Shown here: piece by piece, positions 1-8,173 of the stretch | Numbering within the stretch: the stretch's first letter is position 1 | Layout: each line of letters begins with the position of its first letter | From: Rhodobacteraceae bacterium QY30 | GTDB lineage: Bacteria > Pseudomonadota > Alphaproteobacteria > Rhodobacterales > Rhodobacteraceae | Reading direction: 5' to 3' | NCBI GenBank assembly: GCA_002356635.1 | Contig: CP023454.1 | Coordinates: forward strand, 1,472,501 to 1,536,500 | Length of the DNA stretch: 64,000 nucleotides | Translations under genes and position numbers: made by a program | Notes under the pieces: generated by a model | Database searches by the model: none | The model's input: the letters and a program-made list of their open reading frames with translations, nothing else | What the model was told of the DNA's origin: nothing

Positions 1-1075
1 TCGCATGGTTGTCGCGGAAGTCGCTGAAGGCGGTGTTCAGGGCCGAGGCCACCCGGGTCGAGGTATCGCCCAGGTGGCTGTAGCTGACGCCAGCCGACAC
101 CTTGATGTTGTCCTTGGTGTAGGTCACGCCCAGTCCCAGCGCATCAAGCCCGTCCGTTGGCCCGAGGTTGCCGGAAAAACCGCCGCGCTTGCCCTCATGC
201 GTATAGGTTACTGCGGCCGACCAGTTTTCCGTGAACTTACGCCCGATCCCCAGGGTGTAGGTCATGCTGTCCTTGCTGTAGGACACCAGAGGCAGGCCGC
301 CGGACAAGGCTGGCGTGTTGATGTAGACAAAGGGCGAGATGTCGAAGTTGCTCCACTCGCGCCAGCGGACCGAGCCGAAGATCAGCGTGTCCTGGGCGAT
401 GCCGCTCTGGAACTCCAGCGATACCGATTGCGGGACCGTGGTTTCAAAGGTGGTGGCAACACCGTTTTCATTCGCGTGGAAATCGTGGGTGATATCGGAC
501 AGATAGGTCAGCGCGATCCGCATTGCGATCTCGGGCTTTTCATAGGCCACGCCGACCAGATACCCCAGATCGGTTTCCTTCGAGGTGGTCATCCGGTAGC
601 CGTTGAAGAACGCAACCTCGCCCGAGGCTTCTTCCAGCTTCAGCCCGCCGTAGACGCTGAAATTCTCGTCGATCCGGTAGCGCAGCATCGCCGTCAGTGC
701 CTTGGAGTCGATCTCTGCCTGCGACCCTGGGCCGATCCCGAACAGATAGGTCGGAGAGGCGTAGTTGATGGCGGCGCCAATCGGCTGGTCCAGGACGACC
801 GCAACGTCGATCCGGTCGTTCACCGCCGTCTTCACGCCCAGGCTGATCTGGTTGAAGTGATTGGCGATATCCCCCGAACTGCCGCCCGCGGGCAGCAATA
901 CGGGCAGAACCTGCGTCCCGGAAACACTGGGCGAGACGGTGCCGAAGGACAGTTCGGCATAGTTCCCCTTCTCGAACAGCAGCGCCGGTGAGGTCACGGC
1001 CCGCTCGACCCCGCCGGCGATGGCTGCCGAGGTTCCAAGCGCAAGGAGGCTGGCGCCGGTGAGAAACGTCTTCAT
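1..1075 (-). CDS. FadL/OmpP1-family outer membrane transporter, 3' end outside window
   Basis: Reading from the ATG at 1075 gives about 358 residues with no stop before the window edge, so the C-terminus is missing. It starts with a signal peptide (MKTFLTGASLLALG...AIAG). The rest alternates short beta-strand-like stretches rich in aromatic and charged residues (for example FGSVRWREWSNFDISPF and GIGRKFTENWSAAVTYTHEG), as in the FadL long-chain fatty acid/hydrocarbon porins. A strong GGGGAGGAGA ribosome site precedes this ATG; a second ATG 4 bases upstream is in another frame. The family moves hydrophobic substrates across the outer membrane. The substrate cannot be told here, and no fatty-acid genes adjoin it. 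Confidence 0.82.
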   Translation of the reverse strand, partial: MKTFLTGASLLALGTSAAIAGGVERAVTSPALLFEKGNYAELSFGTVSPSVSGTQVLPVLLPAGGSSGDIANHFNQISLGVKTAVNDRIDVAVVLDQPIGAAINYASPTYLFGIGPGSQAEIDSKALTAMLRYRIDENFSVYGGLKLEEASGEVAFFNGYRMTTSKETDLGYLVGVAYEKPEIAMRIALTYLSDITHDFHANENGVATTFETTVPQSVSLEFQSGIAQDTLIFGSVRWREWSNFDISPFVYINTPALSGGLPLVSYSKDSMTYTLGIGRKFTENWSAAVTYTHEGKRGGFSGNLGPTDGLDALGLGVTYTKDNIKVSAGVSYSHLGDTSTRVASALNTAFSDFRDNHA

Positions 1076-1184
1076 TCATTCTCCTCCCCAGGAGAGATAT
1101 CCGAGTGGACCTCAACGCTAAGGCGATGCTTCGGCACAGGTCAATGCGTGGGCGTGCATGACGCGGCGTTCACGGCCATTGCGA

Positions 1185-2087
1185 TCAGGGCTGTTGCATT
1201 TGTGCTTGTAGCGCCGAAGTGTTGCGTTTCTCTGACCAGATGTTCAGCCAGTTGGCGCCAAAGGTGATCGCGCCGCCGACCAGAACCCAGATGTCGGGCT
1301 GTTCGTCGTAAAGCTGCATCCCCACCAGCGCGATCAGCGGCAGGCGCAGGAAATCGATCGGCGTCACCACGGCCGCCGGTGCGAGCGACAGCGCCTTGGT
1401 CAGGCCAAGGTGCCCGCCCAGGCCGCCCAGGCCGATCGCGACGACCCAGGGAAGCGCCGCCGGCGGCGGCAAGGCGATCCGCCCGTCGGCCCCCGCGCCG
1501 ATCAGGCCGTACAGCGCCTGGAACATGACCAGCCAGAACAGGATGCAGGTGATCGTCATGCTGCGCGTCATCCAGCGTGTCATCAGCGCTGAACCTGCAA
1601 AGCACATGGCCGCAGCCAGCGCGGCCAGCAGCCCCGGCGACAGACCCTCGGCGCCGAAGGGCCGCGCCACGGTCAGGATGCCGCCAAAGCCGATCAGCGC
1701 CGAAATCGCCCGGATCCGCGTCAGCCGTTCGCCCAGCAGGAAGGGCGCGGCCAGGGCGACCATGATGGGGTAGGAGAACTCCAGCGCGAAAAGCTGCGCT
1801 ACCGGGATCAGCGACAGCGCCACCAGCCAGAGGTTCTGCCCGGCGAAATGGATGGCGTTCCGAAGCGCGTGAACCAGAAGACGGTCAGCCGAAACTTCCG
1901 TCAGGCGGCCCAGGGCCGTTGCGACGCCGGTCACGGTGACGATGCCCACCACCGAACGCCAGAGCATGACTTCGTAGGTGTCAAGAAAGGGATGCAGTGC
2001 CCGGCCCGCCACCGCGACCATCGTGAAGCCCAGGATCGAGGCGATCATCCAGAGCGCGGCCGCGAAGGGACGATGGGTCTGAGGCAT
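1185..2087 (-). CDS. DMT-superfamily (EamA) inner-membrane transporter
   Basis: A 300-residue, strongly hydrophobic protein with about ten predicted membrane helices in two EamA repeats (roughly residues 10-140 and 155-285). The repeats contain the usual LRNAIHFAGQNLWLVAL and VVTPIDFLRLPLIALVG type segments. The family holds metabolite and drug exporters, such as the RhaT/YdcZ/PecM types; substrate cannot be assigned. It lies downstream of ilvC on the same strand, but an intrinsic terminator separates them, so it is probably its own transcription unit. The ATG at 2087 gives full family length. Confidence 0.85.
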   Translation of the reverse strand: MPQTHRPFAAALWMIASILGFTMVAVAGRALHPFLDTYEVMLWRSVVGIVTVTGVATALGRLTEVSADRLLVHALRNAIHFAGQNLWLVALSLIPVAQLFALEFSYPIMVALAAPFLLGERLTRIRAISALIGFGGILTVARPFGAEGLSPGLLAALAAAMCFAGSALMTRWMTRSMTITCILFWLVMFQALYGLIGAGADGRIALPPPAALPWVVAIGLGGLGGHLGLTKALSLAPAAVVTPIDFLRLPLIALVGMQLYDEQPDIWVLVGGAITFGANWLNIWSEKRNTSALQAQMQQP

Positions 2088-2135
2088 GAGATGTCCCGCG
2101 CGGTGAAAAAGGGGGGTGGCGCATGCCTGTCACGC

Positions 2136-2164
2136 AAAAAGGCGGCCCGCAAGGGGCCGCCTTT
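2136..2164 (-). terminator. Rho-independent terminator of ilvC
   Basis: On the minus strand an AAAGGCGGCC...GGCCGCCTTT stem with a short loop is followed by TTTTT. It sits about 30 bases past the ilvC stop codon, the expected place for the ilvC terminator. Confidence 0.85.
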
Positions 2165-2195
2165 CACAAATCTGTCCGGTTTTCGGGTACCGGTC

Positions 2196-3320
<1,125 letters not shown>

Positions 3321-3346
3321 TCGACATAACAGTTCTTGAAATATTC

Positions 3347-3805
3347 ATGCAGATCGACGACACCGACCGCAGGATCCTGCGCCAGATGCAGGCGGCGCCG
3401 GGACTTGCGGTGGCCGAAATTGCGGCCCGTGCCGGGGTCACCGCGGCGACCGGGTGGCGGCGGATCGAACGGCTGCGCACCTTGGGGATCCTGAAGGGGG
3501 AAACCGCGCTGATCGACTGGCGAAAGCTGGGCTGGGAGGTTGAGGTGAGCCTGCGCTTCACGCTGGACAAGACGAACCCGCGCGCCTTCGACGAATTCCT
3601 TGCCGCCGCCCGCCTTGTTCCCGAAGTCACCGAGATCCAGACCTTCCTCGGCCGCACCGATGTCCGCCTGCATGTCATCGCCCGCGACATGGCCCATTAC
3701 CAGGAGGTCTACCGCAGCCGCATCCTGACGCTTCCGCATGTCGCCGACAGCGATGCGCTGATGCTGGTGGCGACCATCAAGGACGAAGGGGCACTGCCGC
3801 TGTGA
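3347..3805 (+). CDS. Lrp/AsnC-family transcriptional regulator (first of tandem pair)
   Basis: 152 residues from MQIDDTDRRILRQMQ. The N-terminal AsnC-type helix-turn-helix covers about residues 4-55 (LAVAEIAARAGVTAATGWRRIERL). The C-terminal RAM/ACT-like effector domain follows (FLAAARLVPEVTEIQTFLGRTDVRLHVIARD). Members sense amino acids and oligomerise into octamers. The ATG at 3347 matches the usual family start, but no clear Shine-Dalgarno precedes it, so leaderless translation is possible; an in-frame extension to 3305 looks unnatural. It is divergent from ilvC and translationally coupled to the next Lrp gene by a GTGA overlap. Confidence 0.9.
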   Translation: MQIDDTDRRILRQMQAAPGLAVAEIAARAGVTAATGWRRIERLRTLGILKGETALIDWRKLGWEVEVSLRFTLDKTNPRAFDEFLAAARLVPEVTEIQTFLGRTDVRLHVIARDMAHYQEVYRSRILTLPHVADSDALMLVATIKDEGALPL

Positions 3806-4260
3806 TTGCACTGGACGACACGGATCGGGCGATCCTGCGGGCCCTGGTGGCGGATGCCGGGCAGGGCGCCGGTGCCATCGGGCGCAGCCTGGAGCTGACC
3901 CAGCCCACCGCCTGGCGCCGCATCCGGCGGCTGGAGGACGCGGGGATCATCCGGGGGCGGCGGCTGGTTCTGGACGCTGGCGCGCTGGGCTTCGGGGTGA
4001 CGGTGTTCCTGGGGATCAAGCTGGCGGCGCGCGGGCGCGTGGGACTTGAGGATTTCGAACGTGCCGTCACAGCCATCCCCGAGGTGCAGGTGGTCCAGCA
4101 CGTCCTTGGCCTTTTCGACTACCGCCTGCGTGTCGTCGCCCGCGATATCGCGGACTTCGAGCGCGTGCTTCGGCGCCGCATCATGACCCTTCCCGGCATC
4201 GGCGAGGTCGAGGCGAACGTCCTGATGTCGGAGGAACGCCGGCCCGGACCGCTGGGATGA
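3802..4260 (+). CDS. Lrp/AsnC-family transcriptional regulator (second of tandem pair)
   Basis: 152 residues, with a GTG start whose GTGA overlaps the stop codon of the preceding Lrp gene. The domain order is the same: helix-turn-helix (GAIGRSLELTQPTAWRRIRRLEDAGII) then RAM domain (DFERAVTAIPEVQVVQHVLGLFDYRLRVVARD). The two proteins are alike in length and layout but clearly divergent in sequence, so this is an old duplication. Coupled translation suggests equal amounts and possibly mixed octamers. The targets are unknown; the adjacent divergent ilvC is the obvious candidate. Confidence 0.9.
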   Translation: MIALDDTDRAILRALVADAGQGAGAIGRSLELTQPTAWRRIRRLEDAGIIRGRRLVLDAGALGFGVTVFLGIKLAARGRVGLEDFERAVTAIPEVQVVQHVLGLFDYRLRVVARDIADFERVLRRRIMTLPGIGEVEANVLMSEERRPGPLG

Positions 4261-4395
4261 CCGGACGCGCCCCATTTTAACACTTTGGTAAGGGTTTGCG
4301 GGCAGGGTGGCCGTGTTCGCCCGATGTTGGGCGGGTTGGCCTCTGCCGTCATGCGCAGAGTCCAGGTTCCTGTTTTTTTCGAGTGAGTGGTTAAC

Positions 4396-5130
4396 ATGAC
4401 CTTCCGGGATCGAACCGGCCTTCTTCTTTTCATTCTGACCGTTACGGCCACCGCCATGATGTTTGCGGTGCTGGTGGATTACCTGACACGTTCGCTTCAA
4501 CTGGCCACCTCCGGGCCGCTGCACGCGATGGCTTCGGCCGGCGTCTGCGCGCTGCCGATCGCCTGGTTCGTGGGAACACGGTTGGTGCTGTTGCGCCGCC
4601 TGAAGGACCAGATCGAGACGGCCGCCCGGCATGACCGGCTGACCGGCCTTCTCAATCGCCCGTCCTTCCTGGACATGCTGGCCGCCCGGCCGCCGCGCAA
4701 GGGCATCGTGGCGCTGGTGGACGTGGATTTCTTCAAGAGGATCAACGACACGCACGGACATTTCGTCGGCGACGAGGTTCTGGCGCATGTCGCGGCCACG
4801 CTCGCCGCGGCCTGCCGCCCCGGCGATCTGGTCTGCCGGTTCGGCGGCGAGGAGTTCGCGATCCTGTTTGCCGATGCGACCCGCGCCGATGCGCAGGCGC
4901 TGGCCCAGGGACTGGTGCGCCGCATGTCGGAACGGCCGGTCCTTGCGGGCGGTGTCCGGCACGACCTGACCGTCAGCGTCGGCTTTGCGGAGCGCGATGA
5001 CCGGCAGGAGGTGACGCAAGCCCTGATGGCGGCCGACAAGGCGCTGTACCGCGCCAAGGCCCGGGGACGCAACTGCGCCATCGCCGCCTGGGAACCGGCG
5101 CCCGTGGCAGGAGTCCGCTCCGCGGCGTGA
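4396..5130 (+). CDS. Membrane-bound diguanylate cyclase (GGDEF protein)
   Basis: 244 residues from the ATG at 4396. Two N-terminal membrane helices (about residues 8-30 and 40-65) are followed by a GGDEF domain that makes cyclic di-GMP from two GTP. The domain begins at DRLTGLLNRPSF and has the Mg2+ residue in VDVDFFKRIND. The signature reads GGEEF at residues 150-154. An RPGD allosteric I-site sits five residues before it, so the enzyme looks active and product-inhibited. There is no receiver, PAS or EAL domain. It converges on ubiH with only 8 bases between stop codons. A GTG three codons upstream is an alternative start. Confidence 0.9.
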   Translation: MTFRDRTGLLLFILTVTATAMMFAVLVDYLTRSLQLATSGPLHAMASAGVCALPIAWFVGTRLVLLRRLKDQIETAARHDRLTGLLNRPSFLDMLAARPPRKGIVALVDVDFFKRINDTHGHFVGDEVLAHVAATLAAACRPGDLVCRFGGEEFAILFADATRADAQALAQGLVRRMSERPVLAGGVRHDLTVSVGFAERDDRQEVTQALMAADKALYRAKARGRNCAIAAWEPAPVAGVRSAA

Positions 5131-5138
5131 CGAACCCG

Positions 5139-6341
5139 TCAGGTCACGCCCAGCCCGGCCTTCATCAGCGTCTTGCGGACAGGGCGCAGACCGTAAAGCG
5201 TGTTCAGCGTGGCCGCACGCAGGTCGCGCAGGATCGGTTGCCCCACCATCGAGGCGCGGTTCAGCAGATCGATCCCCGCGACGCGCGCCCGCACCTCGGG
5301 CCAGCGGCGGTGGTGATAGGCCGACAGCATCGCGGCATCGCCCAGGGCATCCGGCGTTTGCCGCGCCAGTTCCAGCAGGCAACGCAGGTCGGCCAGCGAC
5401 ATGTTCAGGCCCTGCGCACCGATGGGCGGCACGACATGGGCCGCCTCAGCCAGCAGCGCGGTCCGCTCGGCATCGAAACGATCCGCGATCTGGCTGATGA
5501 TCGGCCAGACCGTCCGCCGGGTCAGCAGCGACAGAGGGCCCAGCACATGGGCGCTGCGGGCGGTCATCTCGGCCTCGAAGGCGGAAACGGGCAGGGCGGC
5601 CAGTCGCGCCACCTCGGGGCCAGTCTGCATCCAGACCACCGCCGAACAGGGCAGTCCGCCCCGGTCGGGAAGCGGCACCAGCGTGAAGGGTCCGCCGGTG
5701 CGATGCACCTCGGTCGAAACGCCTTCATGCGGGATCGGGTGGCTGACGGCGAAGGCCAGCGCCTTCTGGCCATAGCGCGTGGTCTGCACACCAATGCCGC
5801 TGGCCTGCCGGACCGCGCTGCTCCGGCCATCGGCGCCAATGACCAGTCGCGCCGACACCGGGGTCCCATCGGACAGCGTCACCCGGGCTTCGGTCGTGCG
5901 CGTGAACAGCCCCGTCAGGGCAACCCCCGGACGAAAGTCGACATTCGGCAGGTCGTGCAATCGCGCCACCATTTCCCGCCGCAACAACCAGTTGGGGAGG
6001 TTCCAGCCGAAGGGCAGCTCGGAAATCTCGCTCGAATCGAAATCCCGGGTCAGCCGGGCCTCGGGGGTCGGACCGCCGGCGTCGACGATCCGCATGATCC
6101 GCAAAGGCGCGGCGTGGGGTTCAAGCCGCTCCCACAGCCCGCACTCGGCCAGAAGTGCCTGCGCGGGTTGCAGGAAGGCGGTGGTCCGCAGGTCGGCCTT
6201 GTCGTCCGTCTCATCCGTGACGGGGGCTGCGGGGTCGACGCAGATCACCCGGAAACCCGCCGCACCCAGGGCTGCGGCGGCCGTCAGACCGGCGACACCG
6301 CCGCCGGAAATCAGAATGTCGGTGGTCTCGATCTGCTGCAT
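5139..6341 (-). CDS. UbiH/COQ6-family FAD monooxygenase (ubiquinone synthesis)
   Basis: 400 residues. The FAD dinucleotide-binding motif is at residues 13-19 (GGGVAGL), the GADGRSSAVR motif lies near residue 170, and the second FAD motif (AEAAHVVPPIGAQGLN) lies in the C-terminal third. The last motif has AE where many flavoprotein hydroxylases have GD; I recall this as common in alphaproteobacterial UbiH-type enzymes. The family hydroxylates the ubiquinone ring at the inner membrane. Which ring position (UbiH, UbiF, UbiI or broader UbiL type) cannot be decided from sequence. GGAGACGCC precedes the ATG. Confidence 0.85.
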   Translation of the reverse strand: MQQIETTDILISGGGVAGLTAAAALGAAGFRVICVDPAAPVTDETDDKADLRTTAFLQPAQALLAECGLWERLEPHAAPLRIMRIVDAGGPTPEARLTRDFDSSEISELPFGWNLPNWLLRREMVARLHDLPNVDFRPGVALTGLFTRTTEARVTLSDGTPVSARLVIGADGRSSAVRQASGIGVQTTRYGQKALAFAVSHPIPHEGVSTEVHRTGGPFTLVPLPDRGGLPCSAVVWMQTGPEVARLAALPVSAFEAEMTARSAHVLGPLSLLTRRTVWPIISQIADRFDAERTALLAEAAHVVPPIGAQGLNMSLADLRCLLELARQTPDALGDAAMLSAYHHRRWPEVRARVAGIDLLNRASMVGQPILRDLRAATLNTLYGLRPVRKTLMKAGLGVT

Positions 6342-6403
6342 GGCGTCTCCAGGTTCTGGACACGCAGTCTAGCCTTCAGGCCCCGGTTGGTCCAAGCCGC
6401 AAA

Positions 6404-7432
6404 TCATGCGACCCCTTGCCGCGCTATTTTCCCACGGTCAGCCAGATCAGCAGAACAAACACCACGGGGACAGCCGCCACCGCCGTCAGGCCCAGCGCCA
6501 CCAGCCCCCAGGTGCGGATCGCCAGGACCAGGATGGTCAGCAGGATGACAAGGAAGGACAGCACCGTCTCGGTCTCGCCCGTGGCGAGTTCGCGGCCGAT
6601 CCGGCTGATCAGCGGCAGCCGGGCATACCAGCGACGGCGCGCCGCAGGCGGGTTCAGGGTCAGGGTCGACATGGAATTCTCCTGTTTTCGCTTCATCCGG
6701 ATGTGCGCCCGGACGCCGTTCAGGAAAATGCGCAAAATCGTCGCACCTTTGGCCTTGCGCGCGTTTCAGCCCGGCAGCAAGCCGCCCAAGGAAACCGGCC
6801 AGGTCGGTAGTATGGTGGTGGATATGCGGCGCCTCGTGCCGGTCGGGGCCGACCAGAACCGTGCGCATCCCCAGGTCATGGGGCGCCGCAAGGTTGCGCG
6901 GGTCGTCCTCGAACATGGCCGCGCGCGTGGGCGCAAGGCCATCCAGGGCAAATACCGCCTGATAGGCCGAAGGACGCGGCTTCGGGTGATAGCCGGCGTG
7001 CTCGACGCCATAGACCGCGTCGAAGATCCCCGACAGCCCGCGTGCCGACAGCACTTTTTCGGCATAGGGGGCCGAGCCGTTCGTGTAGACGATCCGGCGT
7101 CCCGGCAGGTCTGAAATCCGGGCCCGAAGCTCGGGGTCCGGGGTCAGCGCCGCGAAGGAGATGTCATGGACATCGACCAGGTAATCCTCCGGGTCCATGC
7201 CATGCTCGCTCATCAATCCCGCCAGCGTCGTTCCGTATTGCTGCCAGTAGTGGCGCCGCAAACGGTCGGCCTCGGTCGCGTCGACCGACAGGGTGCGCAT
7301 CACCCAGGCGGTCATCCGCACCTCGATCTGGTCGAACAGCCGCGCTGCAGGCGGGTAAAGCGTGTTGTCCAGGTCAAAGACCCAATGACGGACATGGGAA
7401 AAGGCGTCGGAGAAGGGCGCATCCTGTGGCAT
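6404..7432 (-). CDS. HAD-family pyrimidine 5'-nucleotidase with abnormal C-terminal extension
   Basis: The first ~220 residues from MPQDAPFSDAF form a complete HAD hydrolase of the pyrimidine 5'-nucleotidase (SDT1/YjjG-like) type. Motif I is FDLDNTLYP, motif II TNGS, motif III the lysine in HPKPRPSAY, and motif IV FEDDPRN. The expected end is near DLAGFLGRL. The frame instead stays open for another ~120 residues of unstructured Arg/Pro/Gly-rich sequence to 6404, running over the 82-residue membrane gene. One base out of frame, a TGA lies at 6766-6768. The gene has therefore lost its natural stop, either truly or through a one-base sequence error. Enzymatic core 0.85; end coordinate doubtful. 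Confidence 0.65.
   Translation of the reverse strand: MPQDAPFSDAFSHVRHWVFDLDNTLYPPAARLFDQIEVRMTAWVMRTLSVDATEADRLRRHYWQQYGTTLAGLMSEHGMDPEDYLVDVHDISFAALTPDPELRARISDLPGRRIVYTNGSAPYAEKVLSARGLSGIFDAVYGVEHAGYHPKPRPSAYQAVFALDGLAPTRAAMFEDDPRNLAAPHDLGMRTVLVGPDRHEAPHIHHHTTDLAGFLGRLAAGLKRAQGQRCDDFAHFPERRPGAHPDEAKTGEFHVDPDPEPACGAPSLVCPAAADQPDRPRTRHGRDRDGAVLPCHPADHPGPGDPHLGAGGAGPDGGGGCPRGVCSADLADRGKIARQGVA
6424..6672 (-). CDS. Small membrane protein, 82 residues, unknown function
   Basis: The ATG at 6672 has AGGAGAA five bases upstream. A basic, proline-containing N-terminus (about residues 1-35) is followed by two close hydrophobic helices (about residues 38-60 and 62-80), so it is a small inner-membrane protein with a cytoplasmic or amphipathic head. 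I recognise no family. It lies entirely inside the out-of-frame 3' extension of the nucleotidase gene upstream on the same strand. Its good ribosome site and orderly membrane profile make it the more credible gene of the two in this stretch. Confidence 0.6.
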   Translation of the reverse strand: MSTLTLNPPAARRRWYARLPLISRIGRELATGETETVLSFLVILLTILVLAIRTWGLVALGLTAVAAVPVVFVLLIWLTVGK

Positions 7433-7543
7433 CGCGCCAAGGTAGGAAGCCGCGCGGGCGGCTGCAAGCGCCCTGGTGGGGAAAGCCGCTTGCGGGGTCG
7501 TGGGGGCGGGCCTAGTGTGCCGCGCCAACGGAGGAGGACCGGA

Positions 7544-8173
7544 ATGCAGAAGGATGCCTATACGCTGATCCTCGAGGCGATCGACAGCGGCATCTACAGG
7601 CCGGGCGACCGTCTGGTGGAATCAGAACTGGCCGAGCGGCTGGGCGTGTCGCGGACCCCGGTGCGCGAGGCGCTGCAAAGGCTGGAAACCCAGTCGATGC
7701 TGGCGCGGGACGGCCGCAGCCTGATCGTCGCCTCGCTGGATCACAACCAGCTCGCCGAACTGTACGTCGTCCGTTCCGAACTGGAGGGCCTTGCGGCCCG
7801 GCTGGCCGCTCGGCACGCCACGCCCGAAGAAGTGCATGTCCTGCGCGAGATGCTGGAAGAGGATCGCAACATGGTCGACGATCCGCAGGCGCTCAGCCGG
7901 TCGAACCGCCGTTTCCACCGCCAGATCCACCTCGCCTCGCACAACCGCTACCTGGTGCAGCAGCTTGACCTGGTGCATCGTTCCATGGCGCTTCTGGCGT
8001 CGACCTCGCTTGCTGCCGAAGGGCGCGGCCGGGCGGCGCTGGCCGAGCATGAGGCGATCGTCTCGGCGATCGAGGCTGGCGACGCAAACGGCGCGCATCA
8101 GGCGCTGAAGTCCCATATCTCGCGCGCCTTCGAGACGCGGCTGAAGATCGACGCGGCAAAGCCCACCCGCTAG
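7544..8173 (+). CDS. GntR-family (FCD type) transcriptional regulator
   Basis: 209 residues starting at 7544, just after a strong GGAGGAGGA. A winged helix-turn-helix fills about residues 1-70 (LGVSRTPVREALQRLE is the recognition part). An all-helical FCD effector domain follows, with its metal/ligand-binding residues in SNRRFHRQIHLASHN and the C-terminal DANGAHQALKSHI. FCD regulators usually repress sugar-acid, organic-acid or amino-acid catabolism. Its target is unclear: the divergent neighbour is the nucleotidase, and the convergent neighbour is a glycosyltransferase whose stop codon directly abuts this one. Confidence 0.9.
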   Translation: MQKDAYTLILEAIDSGIYRPGDRLVESELAERLGVSRTPVREALQRLETQSMLARDGRSLIVASLDHNQLAELYVVRSELEGLAARLAARHATPEEVHVLREMLEEDRNMVDDPQALSRSNRRFHRQIHLASHNRYLVQQLDLVHRSMALLASTSLAAEGRGRAALAEHEAIVSAIEAGDANGAHQALKSHISRAFETRLKIDAAKPTR

